Assembly (NCBI RefSeq): GCF_000763375.1
Contig: NZ_JPSY01000001.1
Location: forward strand, 1,798,001 to 1,862,000
From: Microbacterium profundi
Lineage (GTDB): Bacteria; Actinomycetota; Actinomycetes; Actinomycetales; Microbacteriaceae
Direction: 5' to 3'
DNA length: 64,000 nt
Shown: one piece after another, positions 33,226 to 42,496 of the stretch
Position numbering within the stretch: the stretch's first letter is position 1
How the letters are laid out: each line of letters starts with the position of its first letter
Notes under the pieces: model-generated
The model's database searches: none
Seen by the model: the letters and a program-made list of their open reading frames with translations, nothing else
What the model was told of the DNA's origin: nothing
Position numbers and translations under genes: made by a program

Positions 33226-34266
33226 ATGTCCTCATCCACTGCCCCGCTGCTGCGCGCGCTCGCCGGAGATCGACCAGAGCAGACCCCGGTCTGGTTCATG
33301 CGTCAGGCCGGACGCTCCCTTCCCGAATATCGCGAGCTCCGCGTCGGCACACGGATGCTGGACGCATGCCTGACCCCCGACCTCGCGGCCGAGATCACTC
33401 TGCAGCCGGTGCGGCGTCACGGCGTGGATGCGGCGGTCTTCTTCAGCGACATCGTCATCCCCCTGCGTCTGGCAGGCGTCGACGTGGTCATCGAGCCGGG
33501 CCGCGGGCCGGTGTTCGCCGAGCCGGTGCGTACACGCGCCGACGTCGACCGGATCACCGCAATCGATCCGGATGAGCTCGACACCACTGCGATCGCCGAG
33601 GCCGTGCGCATCGTCACCGCCGAACTCGGCGACACTCCGCTGATCGGGTTCGCCGGTGCGCCGTTCACACTCGCCGCATATCTGGTCGAGGGCGGTCCTT
33701 CAAAGGAGCACCTGCGCGCCCGCGCCATGATGCATACCGACCCCGAAGCCTGGAACCGGCTCGCCGGCTGGCTCTCACGGATCTCCCGCCGCTTCCTCGA
33801 GGCGCAGCGCGACGCAGGAGCGGCGACCGTGCAGCTCTTCGACTCGTGGGCGGGCTCACTCAACCCCGCCGACTATCGTGCGTTCATCGCGCCGCACTCC
33901 AAGGCGGCCGTGACGGACCTCGGCATACCCGTGATCCATTTCGGTGTCGGCACGGGACCCTTCCTCGGTGACATGAGACTCGACGGCATCGCGTCGGCCG
34001 TCGGTGTCGACTGGCGTCAGCCGCTCGATGAGGCCGCACGCATCCTCGGACCCGATGTCACCGTGCAGGGCAACATCGACCCGGCACTGCTTGCTGCTCC
34101 GTGGGAGGTTCTCGAGGCGCACGTGAGCGACGTGCTCGAGCGCGGTCGGGCTGCCCGAGCGCACATCGTCAACCTCGGCCACGGCGTGCCGCCGGAGACG
34201 GACCCCGACCAGCTCACCCGCATCGTGGAGCTGGTGCACTCGCGCGCGGAGTCGGCGCAGGCATGA
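33226..34266 (+). CDS. hemE: uroporphyrinogen decarboxylase
   Basis: This 346-residue enzyme removes four carboxyl groups from uroporphyrinogen III to give coproporphyrinogen III. The substrate-binding signatures are PVWFMRQAGRSLPEYRELR near the N-terminus and GFAGAPFTLAAYLVEGG in the middle; NLGHGVPPETDPD near the end is also typical. It starts at ATG 33226, is the first gene of the plus-strand heme run, and its stop overlaps the hemY start (ATGA). Confidence 0.96.
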   Translation: MSSSTAPLLRALAGDRPEQTPVWFMRQAGRSLPEYRELRVGTRMLDACLTPDLAAEITLQPVRRHGVDAAVFFSDIVIPLRLAGVDVVIEPGRGPVFAEPVRTRADVDRITAIDPDELDTTAIAEAVRIVTAELGDTPLIGFAGAPFTLAAYLVEGGPSKEHLRARAMMHTDPEAWNRLAGWLSRISRRFLEAQRDAGAATVQLFDSWAGSLNPADYRAFIAPHSKAAVTDLGIPVIHFGVGTGPFLGDMRLDGIASAVGVDWRQPLDEAARILGPDVTVQGNIDPALLAAPWEVLEAHVSDVLERGRAARAHIVNLGHGVPPETDPDQLTRIVELVHSRAESAQA

Positions 34267-35747
34267 CGGACGATCCGGTCGAACTCGCGGCCAGAGCCGC
34301 CGAGCGCCGCGTCATCGTCATCGGCGGCGGCATCGGCGGTCTCGTCGCCGCTCGTGAGTGCGCCAAAGTCGGCATGAAGGTGACGCTGCTCGAAGCGGCA
34401 GAGAGCCTGGGCGGAGCAATCCGCCGAGCCGAACTCGACTCGATCGTGGTGGATGCCGGGGCAGAGAGCTACGCGACGCGCGGGGGGCACGTGCGCGAAC
34501 TGCTCGCCGATCTCGGTCTGACCGACCGCGTCGTCACTCCGAACCCGGCAGGCGCATGGCTGGTCGGCGTTCCAGGCGTCGCCCCCGCCCCGCTGCCAAA
34601 GGGCGGCATTCTCGGCATCCCCTCGAATCCGTTCGCCGACGACGTGCGTCGGATCATCGGCTGGGGCGGAGCGTGGCGCGCATACGTCGATCGGCTGCGA
34701 CCGCCGCTGACGATCGGCAAGGAGCACAGCCTCGGCAGGCTCGTCTCGACTCGCATGGGCGACAAGGTGCTGGGCCGACTGGTCGCCCCTGTGACCGCCG
34801 GTGTCTACTCCGCGCATCCCGATGACGTCGACATCGAAGTCGCAGCGCCAGGTCTCAACGAGGCCATGACCAGGGCGGGCTCGCTCTCAGGCGGCGTCGC
34901 TCAGCTGCTCGCGGACCGCGCCGACCGTGCGAAGCGGGCCCCCGGTTCCGCCGTGGAGGCGCTCGCCGGCGGTATGAGTGTGCTCGTGGACGCGCTCGCG
35001 GACGACCTGGTCGAGCTCGGTGGTGTCGTGCGCACCGGGATCGATGTGCAGAGCCCGGTCAGGGAAGGCGACGGCTGGACCGTCACGTTCCTGACAGACA
35101 CCGCAGGCGAGGATGCGGCGGATGACGCGGACGACAGCACGGAGACGCTCACAGCGGATGCTGTCATCGTCGCCACCGCGGAGCCCAGTGCCCGTGCACT
35201 GCTCGATACCCACATCGATGCGCTCGGCGCCGCGGGTGCGGCCCCGGAGATCGAGATCGTGAGCCTGCTGCTCGACGCCCCGGCGCTCGATGCCGCGCCG
35301 CGCGGCACCGGGGTGCTCACCATGCCGGGCAGCCATGTGGCCAAGGCGCTCACCCACGCCACCGCGAAGTGGTCGTGGCTGCGCGAGACGGCAGGCGGCC
35401 GCCACATCGTGCGGGTGTCGTTCGGCGCTCAGGGAGAGCCCGCCGCCACCGCTGGGCTCGACGACGAGGAGGCCGCTCGGCTCGCGCTGAGCGAGGCCGC
35501 CGACATGCTCGGAGTGCCGCTGCCGGAGTCGATGCTCGTCGACTCGCACCGGGCTCGATTCACGCAGGCGCAGCCGGCATCCCTCATCGGAGCCGCCGAG
35601 CGCCGCGTCGCGGTGCGGGCGGCCGTTCAGAAGGTCGACGGCCTCGCCGTCGTCGGGGCATGGCTCGCGGGAACGGGCCTGGCCCAGGTCGTCCCGGATG
35701 CGAAGAACGAGGCCGATCGCCTGCGCCGGGCACTGCTCTGGACGTAA
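34263..35747 (+). CDS. hemY: coproporphyrinogen III oxidase (HemY/CgoX type)
   Basis: This 494-residue FAD enzyme opens with the dinucleotide motif VIVIGGGIGGLVAARECAKV and LGGAIR, and ends with the second FAD contact GLAVVGAWLAGTGLAQVV. In Gram-positive bacteria this enzyme oxidises coproporphyrinogen III to coproporphyrin III in the coproporphyrin-dependent heme route. The presence of chdC in the same cluster supports that role over protoporphyrinogen oxidation. An acidic insertion (GEDAADDADDSTE) lies near residue 285. Translation is coupled to hemE. Confidence 0.92.
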   Translation: MTDDPVELAARAAERRVIVIGGGIGGLVAARECAKVGMKVTLLEAAESLGGAIRRAELDSIVVDAGAESYATRGGHVRELLADLGLTDRVVTPNPAGAWLVGVPGVAPAPLPKGGILGIPSNPFADDVRRIIGWGGAWRAYVDRLRPPLTIGKEHSLGRLVSTRMGDKVLGRLVAPVTAGVYSAHPDDVDIEVAAPGLNEAMTRAGSLSGGVAQLLADRADRAKRAPGSAVEALAGGMSVLVDALADDLVELGGVVRTGIDVQSPVREGDGWTVTFLTDTAGEDAADDADDSTETLTADAVIVATAEPSARALLDTHIDALGAAGAAPEIEIVSLLLDAPALDAAPRGTGVLTMPGSHVAKALTHATAKWSWLRETAGGRHIVRVSFGAQGEPAATAGLDDEEAARLALSEAADMLGVPLPESMLVDSHRARFTQAQPASLIGAAERRVAVRAAVQKVDGLAVVGAWLAGTGLAQVVPDAKNEADRLRRALLWT

Positions 35748-35763
35748 GTGAACTCTGGCTGTC

Positions 35764-35804
35764 AACCCCCTGAGGCATAGATGCCGAAATCGGCATATGG
35801 GGTT
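35764..35804. promoter_or_regulatory. nested inverted repeats upstream of the small envelope genes
   Basis: An inner repeat ATGCCGAAATCGGCAT (35781-35796) lies within an outer pair AACCCC (35764-35769) and GGGGTT (35799-35804), in the 123-bp gap after hemY. It could be an operator or the end hairpin of hemY; a TACGCT at 35804-35809 could serve as a -10 box for the next gene. Confidence 0.35.
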
Positions 35805-35870
35805 ACGCTGGGTACCTGGCCGACAGGGGCAGAATCCTGCGGCCTGACCGGAACAACGTGAGGAGACCCC

Positions 35871-36311
35871 ATGAAGGGGAAGATCGGACTCGTCGTCGGA
35901 CTCGGCGTCGGTTACGTACTCGGCACGCGCGCCGGACGCGAGCGCTACGAGCAGATCAAGACGCAGTGGCTCAAGGTCTGGCACCTGGACCCGGTTCAGG
36001 AGCAGGTCACCAAGCTCACCGCGTTCGCGGGCGACAAGGCCGCAGCGATTCCGGGTGCCGTCTGGTCGGGGATCGTCAAGGTGGCGGGGTCCGTCGGCAA
36101 CGGGACGACTCCTGGCGAGAAGCTCGACTCCGCGATCGCCACGACCAAGAAGGCGGCGGAGAACGTCGCCGATGTGGCCGAAGACGTGATCGAAGACGCG
36201 AAGGCGGCTGCGAAGAAGCCCGCCGCGAAGAAGCCCGCAGCCAAGACGGGCGCCGCCTCCTCGAGCGCGTCGACAGGGTCCGCGGCGAAGAAGACGACGA
36301 ACGGGAACTGA
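35871..36311 (+). CDS. YtxH-like protein with Lys/Ala-rich tail
   Basis: This 146-residue protein begins with one short hydrophobic segment with glycine spacing (KIGLVVGLGVGYVLGTRAGRE), the YtxH-type start. The rest is amphipathic helix, ending in Lys-Pro-Ala repeats (AAAKKPAAKKPAAK) like histone H1-type tails, which may bind nucleic acid or the wall. The function is unknown. It begins a three-gene group of small envelope-type proteins inserted into the heme cluster; the next gene starts one base after its stop. Confidence 0.75.
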   Translation: MKGKIGLVVGLGVGYVLGTRAGRERYEQIKTQWLKVWHLDPVQEQVTKLTAFAGDKAAAIPGAVWSGIVKVAGSVGNGTTPGEKLDSAIATTKKAAENVADVAEDVIEDAKAAAKKPAAKKPAAKTGAASSSASTGSAAKKTTNGN

Positions 36312-36312
36312 C

Positions 36313-36720
36313 ATGGTCCGCGGATACCGTGACCGCGCCGACGACAGCTTCCTGACGCTGCTCGGTGACGTTCCAGAACTCGTCAGCAAGCTCGTCAAGG
36401 CCGAGATCGAAGCGGCGAAGGTCTGGATCTCGCGCACGGCGAAGGACGCCGGAATCGGCAGCGTCTGGTTCCTGATCGCGCTGTTCTTCCTGTTCTGGCT
36501 GATCCCGATGATCCTCGTGTTCGCGGTCGCCGGGCTGTCGTCGTGGTGGCCGGTGTGGCTCTCGGCGCTTGCAATGCTCGCACTGCTCCTGCTCTGCGTG
36601 CTGGTGTGCGCAGTGTTCGGACTGTTGAAATTCCGCAAGGTGCTGCGTCGGGAGAACCCCGGCCAGGCCGTCGCGACCGATATTCGAATCGTGAAGGATG
36701 CCGGTGATGACAAACTCTGA
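36313..36720 (+). CDS. actinobacterial holin-X / phage holin superfamily III membrane protein
   Basis: This 135-residue protein has an N-terminal amphipathic helix (LVSKLVKAEIEAAKVWISR) and two membrane helices (about residues 50-75 and 80-105), the layout of the Act_Holin/DUF1469 family. These proteins are chromosomal and conserved in actinobacteria; they are not evidence of a prophage. The function is unknown. It overlaps the following DUF3618-like gene by 14 bases. Confidence 0.78.
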   Translation: MVRGYRDRADDSFLTLLGDVPELVSKLVKAEIEAAKVWISRTAKDAGIGSVWFLIALFFLFWLIPMILVFAVAGLSSWWPVWLSALAMLALLLLCVLVCAVFGLLKFRKVLRRENPGQAVATDIRIVKDAGDDKL

Positions 36721-36982
36721 ACTGAATCTGCCCCGTACCGCTGTTCCTGCGGGCATCACCGACCCCGTGGCATCCGCTCGTGCCGAGCTGAAGGCCGCAC
36801 TCGCGGCGATCGAGGTCAAGGGCAACCTGCCCCGTCGCATCGAGAAGGCCTCGGTGCGAGGGGCGGCGAAGGCCCGCGTGTTCGCGGATCGCAATCCGGT
36901 CGGTGCTGTTGCCGCGGCCGTCGGGGTCGCTGCGATCGCCGGCGCTCTCGTCTGGGCGATCGCGCGCGCTCTCGCCCGCTGA
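36707..36982 (+). CDS. DUF3618-like small membrane protein
   Basis: This 91-residue protein has a charged N-terminal half (VASARAELKAALAAIEVKGN) and one C-terminal membrane helix (AVAAAVGVAAIAGALVWAIA). This is the DUF3618 layout often found after a holin-X gene. The ATG at 36707 follows AAGGA at nine bases; ATG 36698 and GTG 36704 are in-frame alternatives. It completes the group of three envelope-type genes before chdC. Confidence 0.72.
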   Translation: MTNSELNLPRTAVPAGITDPVASARAELKAALAAIEVKGNLPRRIEKASVRGAAKARVFADRNPVGAVAAAVGVAAIAGALVWAIARALAR

Positions 36983-37033
36983 CGTCCGTCGGCCGCATTC
37001 GCTCCTTCCTCGAGAAAGGGGCAGACTGGACGC

Positions 37034-37711
37034 ATGTCCGACGTGAGCGAAGAGAACCCGACCGGCTTCACCCTCTGGGCCGTATGGCGACGCAATCCCG
37101 ATGCACCGGTCGCTGAGACCGATGCGACCGAGCTGGAGACGATCTCCGGGCACATCGAGGACTCCGGCGTCACCATCCGCGGCTTCTACGACGTCTCGGG
37201 ACTGAAGGCAGACGCCGATCTGCTCGTGTGGCTGCACGGCGACACGGCCGAAGAACTCCAGAAGGCGCTGCGCCGTCTTCGCCGGACTGAGCTGCTGCGT
37301 ACGCTGCTGCCCGTCTGGAACGTGATGGGCGTGCACCGCGATGCCGAGTTCAATCGCGCCCACGTGCCCGGTTTCCTGCGCGGTGTCGAACCCAAGGGCT
37401 GGCTGTGCCTCTACCCGTTCGTGCGCACACCCGAGTGGTATCTCGCCCCCGAAGAGGATCGGCGCAAGATGCTCGCCGATCACGGGCGCAAGGGCGCGGC
37501 GTTCACGGGCGTCATCGCCAACACGGTCGCAGCCTTCGCCCTCGGCGACTACGAATGGATCCTTCCCCTCGAGGCCGACGACGTCACCGAACTCGTCGAT
37601 CTCATGCGCGATCTGCGTTACACCGAGGCTCGTCGCTTCGTGAAGGAGGAGGTCCCGTTCTTCACGGGACGCAGGCTCCGTTTCGACGAGATCGCGGACG
37701 TTCTGCAGTAG
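37034..37711 (+). CDS. chdC: coproheme decarboxylase
   Basis: This 225-residue protein is the actinobacterial ChdC (formerly HemQ). It converts coproheme III to heme b by two oxidative decarboxylations, the last step of the coproporphyrin-dependent route. The motif LCLYPFVRTPEWYLAPEEDR (residues about 129-148) carries the catalytic Tyr region, and ALGDYEWILPLEADD contains a conserved segment of the heme pocket. It starts at ATG 37034 and is followed by hemC after six bases. Confidence 0.94.
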   Translation: MSDVSEENPTGFTLWAVWRRNPDAPVAETDATELETISGHIEDSGVTIRGFYDVSGLKADADLLVWLHGDTAEELQKALRRLRRTELLRTLLPVWNVMGVHRDAEFNRAHVPGFLRGVEPKGWLCLYPFVRTPEWYLAPEEDRRKMLADHGRKGAAFTGVIANTVAAFALGDYEWILPLEADDVTELVDLMRDLRYTEARRFVKEEVPFFTGRRLRFDEIADVLQ

Positions 37712-37717
37712 ACCGCC

Positions 37718-38725
37718 ATGACCACTTCGAATCGTCAGCGCCCGATCCGTCTGGGCACGCGCCGCAGCGCCCTCGCGCGGGCGCAGTCAGGGCACGTCGC
37801 CACCGCACTCGAGAAGATCTCCGGTCGCAAGGTCGAGCTCATCCCCATCGTCTCGGAAGGCGACACGAACCGGGCATCGCTCTCCGAGATCGGCGGCATG
37901 GGCATCTTCGCGACACGTCTGCGGGAGGCGCTCCTCAACGGTGAATGCGACATCCTGGTGCACTCGCTCAAGGATCTGCCGACGGCTGAGCCGGACGGAC
38001 TGGTCATCGCAGCGACCCCTGTCAGGGAAGACGCTCGAGACGTCGTGCTCTCGAGGGACGGCACACCGCTGCACGAGCTGCGCCCCGGCGCGAAGGTCGG
38101 CACGGGCTCGCCGCGGCGGATCGCCCAGGTGCGTCGTCACGCGCCTCGCGCCGAGGTCGTCGACATCCGCGGCAACATCGGCTCGCGCATGGGCCGGGTC
38201 GAATCCGGTGAGCTGGATGCCGTGATCCTCGCCGCCGCCGGCCTGTCGCGGATCGGATCCGAGGTGACCCTCGCACGCGAGGAGCTCGACCTCGCCGAGT
38301 GGCCGACCGCGCCCGGCCAGGGTTCGCTCGCCGTCGAGACGACGGCGGACGCGCCGGCAGAACTCCTCGCCGCCCTCGCGGAGCTCGACGACGAGGCGAC
38401 CAGGCTCGCGATCACGGTGGAGCGCGGGGTGCTGGAGGGATTGGATGCCGGATGCCAGGCGCCGATGGCCGCGCACGCGGTCGTCATGGGCGAGTCGGTA
38501 CGCGTGCGAACGGTCGTCTACGCGCCCGAGGGGGAGAGGCGGATCGGCCTCGACGTCACCGAACGCCTGCGCCGGGGGTATATTCGTCTGAACGGCAGTG
38601 GCAATGGAGCGGATGCTGCCGATGGTGCGGACCCGAATCACGCAGCACGCGAGATCGGACTTTCTGTCGCCCGTCGGCTGCTCGATCAAGGGGCGGCCGG
38701 ACTCGTCTCCCGAGAGCAATCCTGA
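37718..38725 (+). CDS. hemC: porphobilinogen deaminase (hydroxymethylbilane synthase)
   Basis: This 335-residue enzyme joins four porphobilinogens into hydroxymethylbilane. Visible are RLGTRRSALARAQ at the N-terminus, VHSLKDLP, GTGSPRR, and the Cys that carries the dipyrromethane cofactor in LDAGCQAPM (about residue 245). It is slightly longer than usual because of a Gly/Asn/Ala insertion (NGSGNGADAADGADPN) near the C-terminus. Its stop TGA shares one base with the hemD ATG. Confidence 0.96.
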   Translation: MTTSNRQRPIRLGTRRSALARAQSGHVATALEKISGRKVELIPIVSEGDTNRASLSEIGGMGIFATRLREALLNGECDILVHSLKDLPTAEPDGLVIAATPVREDARDVVLSRDGTPLHELRPGAKVGTGSPRRIAQVRRHAPRAEVVDIRGNIGSRMGRVESGELDAVILAAAGLSRIGSEVTLAREELDLAEWPTAPGQGSLAVETTADAPAELLAALAELDDEATRLAITVERGVLEGLDAGCQAPMAAHAVVMGESVRVRTVVYAPEGERRIGLDVTERLRRGYIRLNGSGNGADAADGADPNHAAREIGLSVARRLLDQGAAGLVSREQS

Positions 38726-39525
38726 TGAGCATCACACCCGAAACGAATCATGAGAAGCCGTTGACCGGCTGGCGCGTCCTCGTTCCGCGAGGAGGCCCCT
38801 GGGGCGACGGCGTCGCCGCGAGCCTCCGGGCGCAGGGCGCCGTTCCTGTCGTCGCGCCGCTGATCAACTTCGGCCCGACGAACGACCAGGCCGCGCTCGA
38901 CGACGCACTGACGAAGCTCGCCGCCGGAGGGTTCGACTGGCTCACGATCACCAGTGCCACCACTGTCGATGTGCTGTTCGCGCATCGCGCGGTGGTTCCC
39001 AAGTCGACGAAGATCGCCGCGGTCGGCGAGACGACGGCGGCAGCACTTCAGGCCGTCGGCTACGAGGTCGCGCTCGTCCCGGAGGAGGACAACTCCGCCG
39101 AGGGCATGGCTCAGCAGCTGCTCGCGCTGGAGCCATCGCCCCGTCGCATCCTGACGCTGCGCAGCGAGATCGCGAAGCCAGTGCTGACCCGGTCACTCAT
39201 CGAAGCCGGTCACGAGGTCTCGAGCATCGTCGCGTATCGCACCGTCGGCGTGCCCGTCACCGAGCGCATCCGCCGTGATGTCGACAGCGGCCGCATCAAC
39301 GCGATCCTCATCACCAGCGGATCGGTCGCACAGCAGGTGCGCGAGCAGTTCCCCGACATCCCGGATGACACGCTGCTCGCAGCGATCGGCCCTCGCACCG
39401 CGAAGGACGCACGCAAGGCCGGGCTGCCCATCACAGTGGTCGCAGACAAGCAGACCGTCGATGCACTCATCGACGCGGTCTCGCACTTCACCCTTCCGCA
39501 CGCGGCCGACGAGTTCGCGCCGTGA
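38725..39525 (+). CDS. hemD: uroporphyrinogen-III synthase
   Basis: This 266-residue protein has the two-domain layout of HemD, with low overall conservation as is normal. WRVLVPRGGPWGDGVAASLR opens the first domain, DWLTITSATTVDVLF and AAVGETTAAALQAVGY follow, and AILITSGSVAQQV and AAIGPRTAKDARKAGL mark the second. It closes hydroxymethylbilane with inversion of ring D. The ATG at 38725 overlaps the hemC stop; the next gene overlaps by GTGA. Confidence 0.92.
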   Translation: MSITPETNHEKPLTGWRVLVPRGGPWGDGVAASLRAQGAVPVVAPLINFGPTNDQAALDDALTKLAAGGFDWLTITSATTVDVLFAHRAVVPKSTKIAAVGETTAAALQAVGYEVALVPEEDNSAEGMAQQLLALEPSPRRILTLRSEIAKPVLTRSLIEAGHEVSSIVAYRTVGVPVTERIRRDVDSGRINAILITSGSVAQQVREQFPDIPDDTLLAAIGPRTAKDARKAGLPITVVADKQTVDALIDAVSHFTLPHAADEFAP

Positions 39526-40499
39526 GCTTCCCCGAGATCCGTCCGCGCCGGCTCCGTCAATCGTCGGCGGTGCGGAACCTGGTGCGGGAGACCTCGTTGG
39601 AGTCCCGGCAGCTCGTTCTGCCGATGTTCGTGCGCGAGGGCATCTCAGAGGCCGTGCAGATCAGTTCGATGCCCGGTGTCGCTCAGCACTCGCTCGATTC
39701 GCTTCGTCGTGCTGCGGTCGAGGCGGCGGAAGCAGGCGTCGGCGGTGTGATGCTGTTCGGTGTTCCCGCCATGCGCGATGCGACCGGCTCCGGTGCGGAT
39801 GACCCCGCGGGCATCCTCAACGTCGCCACGTCCGCGCTGGTCTCGGAGGTCGGCGACGCGCTCGTCGTGCAGACCGATCTGTGCCTGGACGAGTTCACCG
39901 ATCACGGACACTGCGGCGTTCTCGCCGACGACGGCTCGGTCGACAACGACGCGACGCTCGAACGCTACGTCGCGATGGCGCTTGCACAGGCACGGGCGGG
40001 ATCGCACTTGCTGGGGCTGTCGGGCATGATGGACGGCCAGGTCGCCGCGATCCGTCGAGGACTGGATGCAGAGGGGTTCACCGACACGCTCCTTCTCGGC
40101 TACGCGGCCAAGTACGCGAGCGCGTTCTACGGGCCGTTCCGCGAGGCCGTCGACTCGCAGCTGCAGGGCGATCGTCGCACGTACCAGCTTGATCCGGGCA
40201 ACCGTCGTGAGGGGCTGCGCGAGGCGCTGATCGATGAGGCCGAGGGCGCAGACATCGTCATGGTGAAGCCGGCGATGAGCTTCCTCGACGTGCTCCGCGA
40301 GGTGCGCGATGCCGTGCATATTCCGGTGTGGGCATATCAGATCTCCGGCGAGTACGCGATGATCGAAGCCGCGAGTGCGAACGGCTGGATAGACCGTCGT
40401 GCCGCCGTGCTCGAGTCGCTGCTGTCGATCCGCCGTGCCGGTGCCGACGCCGTGCTCACGTACTGGGCGACCGAGGTCGCCGGCTGGCTTCGCGACTGA
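39522..40499 (+). CDS. hemB: porphobilinogen synthase (delta-aminolevulinate dehydratase)
   Basis: This 325-residue enzyme condenses two 5-aminolevulinates into porphobilinogen. Schiff-base lysines are in [13 protein letters not shown] (about 199) and [10 protein letters not shown] (about 252). The metal-site loop [16 protein letters not shown] keeps Cys in the positions used by zinc-dependent forms in part (two Cys), with Asp/Glu elsewhere, so the metal preference is unclear. It starts at GTG 39522, overlapping hemD, and is followed by hemL after 11 bases. Confidence 0.95.
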   Translation: MSFPEIRPRRLRQSSAVRNLVRETSLESRQLVLPMFVREGISEAVQISSMPGVAQHSLDSLRRAAVEAAEAGVGGVMLFGVPAMRDATGSGADDPAGILNVATSALVSEVGDALVVQTDLCLDEFTDHGHCGVLADDGSVDNDATLERYVAMALAQARAGSHLLGLSGMMDGQVAAIRRGLDAEGFTDTLLLGYAAKYASAFYGPFREAVDSQLQGDRRTYQLDPGNRREGLREALIDEAEGADIVMVKPAMSFLDVLREVRDAVHIPVWAYQISGEYAMIEAASANGWIDRRAAVLESLLSIRRAGADAVLTYWATEVAGWLRD

Positions 40500-40510
40500 G
40501 GGAGACTCCC

Positions 40511-41833
40511 ATGAACGACCGCAACGATGACCTGTTCGTCGCCGCACGTGCCGTCACCCCCGGTGGAGTGAACTCTCCGGTGCGGGCGTACGGCTCCGTC
40601 GGCGGGACGCCGCGATTCCTGGCATCCGCCAAGGGTGCGATGGTGACGGATGCCGCCGGCGAAGAGTATGTCGACCTGGTGGCCTCGTGGGGGCCCGCCC
40701 TGCTGGGGCACGCGCATCCGGATGTCGTCGCCGCGGTGCAGGAGGCGGCGACCCGAGGGCTCTCCTTCGGGGCGCCGACCGAGGGAGAGGTTGAGCTCGC
40801 CCGCCTCATCACCGAGCGCGTCCGGGTGGGCGACCTCGCTCCGATCGAACGCGTCCGTCTGGTCTCCACCGGCACCGAGGCGACCATGACCGCGATCCGC
40901 CTCGCGCGCGGTGCGACGGGCCGCGACCTCCTGGTGAAGTTCGCGGGGCACTACCACGGGCACTCCGACGGACTGCTCGCCGAGGCGGGCTCCGGGGTAG
41001 CGACGCTGGCGCTGCCGGGCTCCGCAGGCGTCCCCGCTCCCATCGCCGCGCAGACCCTCGTGATCGGCTACAACGACCGCGCCGCGCTCGAAGCCGTCTT
41101 CGCGGAGCACGGCGACCGGATCGCCGCCGTGATCGTCGAGGCCGCGGCCGCGAACATGGGCGTGGTCGAACCCGAACCCGGATTCAACCGCTTCATCGCC
41201 GACACCGCGCACGCGCACGGCGCGCTGATGATCCTCGACGAGGTGCTCACGGGCTTCCGGGTGCACCACGCCGGCTACTGGGCGCTGCAGGCCTCGCTCG
41301 GCGAGGAGTATCTGCCCGACATCATCACGTTCGGCAAGGTCGTCGGCGGAGGCATGCCCCTCGCCGCGCTCGGCGGTCGCGCCGATGTCATGGAGCTGCT
41401 CGCGCCCACCGGGCCGGTCTACCAGGCGGGCACGCTGTCGGGGAACCCCCTGTCGGTCGCGGCCGGGCTCGCGACCCTGCGACTCGCGACGCCCGCCGTC
41501 TATGCGCGGGTGGATGCTGCGGCCGCTCGTGTCGCCGACGCCCTGGATGCAGCCCTCACCGAAGCGGGTGTCGTGCACGCCGTGCCGCGCGCCGGGAACC
41601 TGTTCGGCGTCGTGTTCGCCGAGAACCCGCCGCGCACCTATGCCGAGGCGCAGGCGCAGGAGGCGTTCCGCTACGCGCCGTTCTTCCATTCGATGCGCGA
41701 GCAGGGCATCGCCCTGCCGCCGAGCGTGTTCGAGGCGTGGTTCCTCACCGCAGCCCACGACGATGCGGCCCTGTCCCGCATCGAGGCTGCGCTGCCTGCG
41801 GCGGCTGCTGCCGCGGCATCCGCTCGGCTCTGA
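40511..41833 (+). CDS. hemL: glutamate-1-semialdehyde 2,1-aminomutase
   Basis: This 440-residue PLP enzyme of the class III aminotransferase fold converts glutamate-1-semialdehyde to 5-aminolevulinate. [12 protein letters not shown] at the start is typical for HemL. The PLP Lys is in [14 protein letters not shown] (about 275), with [10 protein letters not shown] upstream. It is the last gene of the plus-strand heme run. GGGAGACTCCC precedes the ATG at 40511. The C-terminus ends in an Ala-rich tail. Confidence 0.95.
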   Translation: MNDRNDDLFVAARAVTPGGVNSPVRAYGSVGGTPRFLASAKGAMVTDAAGEEYVDLVASWGPALLGHAHPDVVAAVQEAATRGLSFGAPTEGEVELARLITERVRVGDLAPIERVRLVSTGTEATMTAIRLARGATGRDLLVKFAGHYHGHSDGLLAEAGSGVATLALPGSAGVPAPIAAQTLVIGYNDRAALEAVFAEHGDRIAAVIVEAAAANMGVVEPEPGFNRFIADTAHAHGALMILDEVLTGFRVHHAGYWALQASLGEEYLPDIITFGKVVGGGMPLAALGGRADVMELLAPTGPVYQAGTLSGNPLSVAAGLATLRLATPAVYARVDAAAARVADALDAALTEAGVVHAVPRAGNLFGVVFAENPPRTYAEAQAQEAFRYAPFFHSMREQGIALPPSVFEAWFLTAAHDDAALSRIEAALPAAAAAAASARL

Positions 41834-42046
41834 ACAGGTGCAAATCTCGCTGACTCGGAAACCGCCCGCATAACTCCGGAGCTTCTTCAGAATTCGGGTG
41901 CCCGTGGTCGCGTAACCGTGCTCGGGCGGACGTTCCTCCGGAGCTGTGCGGGGCAATGCCGTCTGGCGGAATTGCACAACGGGATTGTTGCCGTCCTGTG
42001 AGGAAGTCGCAGACAGTTTGCAGGGCGTCGCTGGCAGACTGGGTTC
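41834..42046. other. 213-bp gap after hemL with inverted repeats
   Basis: GCCCGCATAACTCCGGAG (41864-41881) and CTCCGGAGCTGTGCGGGGC (41936-41954) can pair as long arms, with CTCCGGAG palindromic in each. Between them lies GGGTGCCCGTGG-type sequence that can fold further, and a GGCAAT...ATTGTTGCC pair follows at about 41953-41997. It probably ends the heme transcript or is an old repeat element; no reading frame fits. Confidence 0.4.
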
Positions 42047-42496
42047 ATGGTGACGTTGCTGCTGGATCAGACACAGCTTGAGGTTGTGCTCTCCCCGCTC
42101 GAACGCGTTGCGACGTTCCATCGCGAGAACCTGCGAGTCGCGCGCGACACGATCACCAAGGTGCAGCTCACCGATGATGCGTGGACGTGGTTGCGCGGCG
42201 TGCCCGGTCCAGGGACGCACATCCCCAGCATCCTCGCGGCCGGAACCTGGAAGGCCGCGGCCACGACAGACTTCGTGCTCATCCGTCGCCGTCGGCCGAG
42301 CGTGGTCATCGACCTCGAAGGCGACGAGCAGTTCCAGCGGCTGATCTTCACGACCAGGCACGGCCTCTCCCTCACGCAGGCGCTTCGCCTCGATGTCTCA
42401 GAGGAGCCCGTCGACGTCGTCGAGATCGCGAGCACGGCGCCGATACCGGTCGTCAAGGGACGACAGCGTCCGGTCATCCGGCCGCGCCCGGTCTGA
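42047..42496 (+). CDS. conserved hypothetical protein
   Basis: This 149-residue protein has no signal peptide, membrane helix or family that I recognise. It begins with a hydrophobic strand (VTLLLDQTQLEVVLSPLERV), has a central basic patch (LIRRRRPSVVIDLEGDEQFQ), and ends in a Pro/Arg tail. The strand-rich pattern could be a PH-like domain, but this is a guess. The stop codon lies in the first unit of a 14-bp tandem repeat. It is convergent with the ABC ATPase gene. Confidence 0.65.
   Translation: MVTLLLDQTQLEVVLSPLERVATFHRENLRVARDTITKVQLTDDAWTWLRGVPGPGTHIPSILAAGTWKAAATTDFVLIRRRRPSVVIDLEGDEQFQRLIFTTRHGLSLTQALRLDVSEEPVDVVEIASTAPIPVVKGRQRPVIRPRPV

Noticed and set aside
34887..36713. 608-codon open frame on the minus strand opposite hemY and the envelope genes
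   Set aside because: Low-complexity shadow frame caused by high GC; hemY and the small genes on the plus strand have clear family motifs.
36313..36720. Holin-type gene as evidence of a prophage
   Set aside because: Holin-X proteins are ordinary chromosomal proteins of actinobacteria; no other phage gene is nearby.
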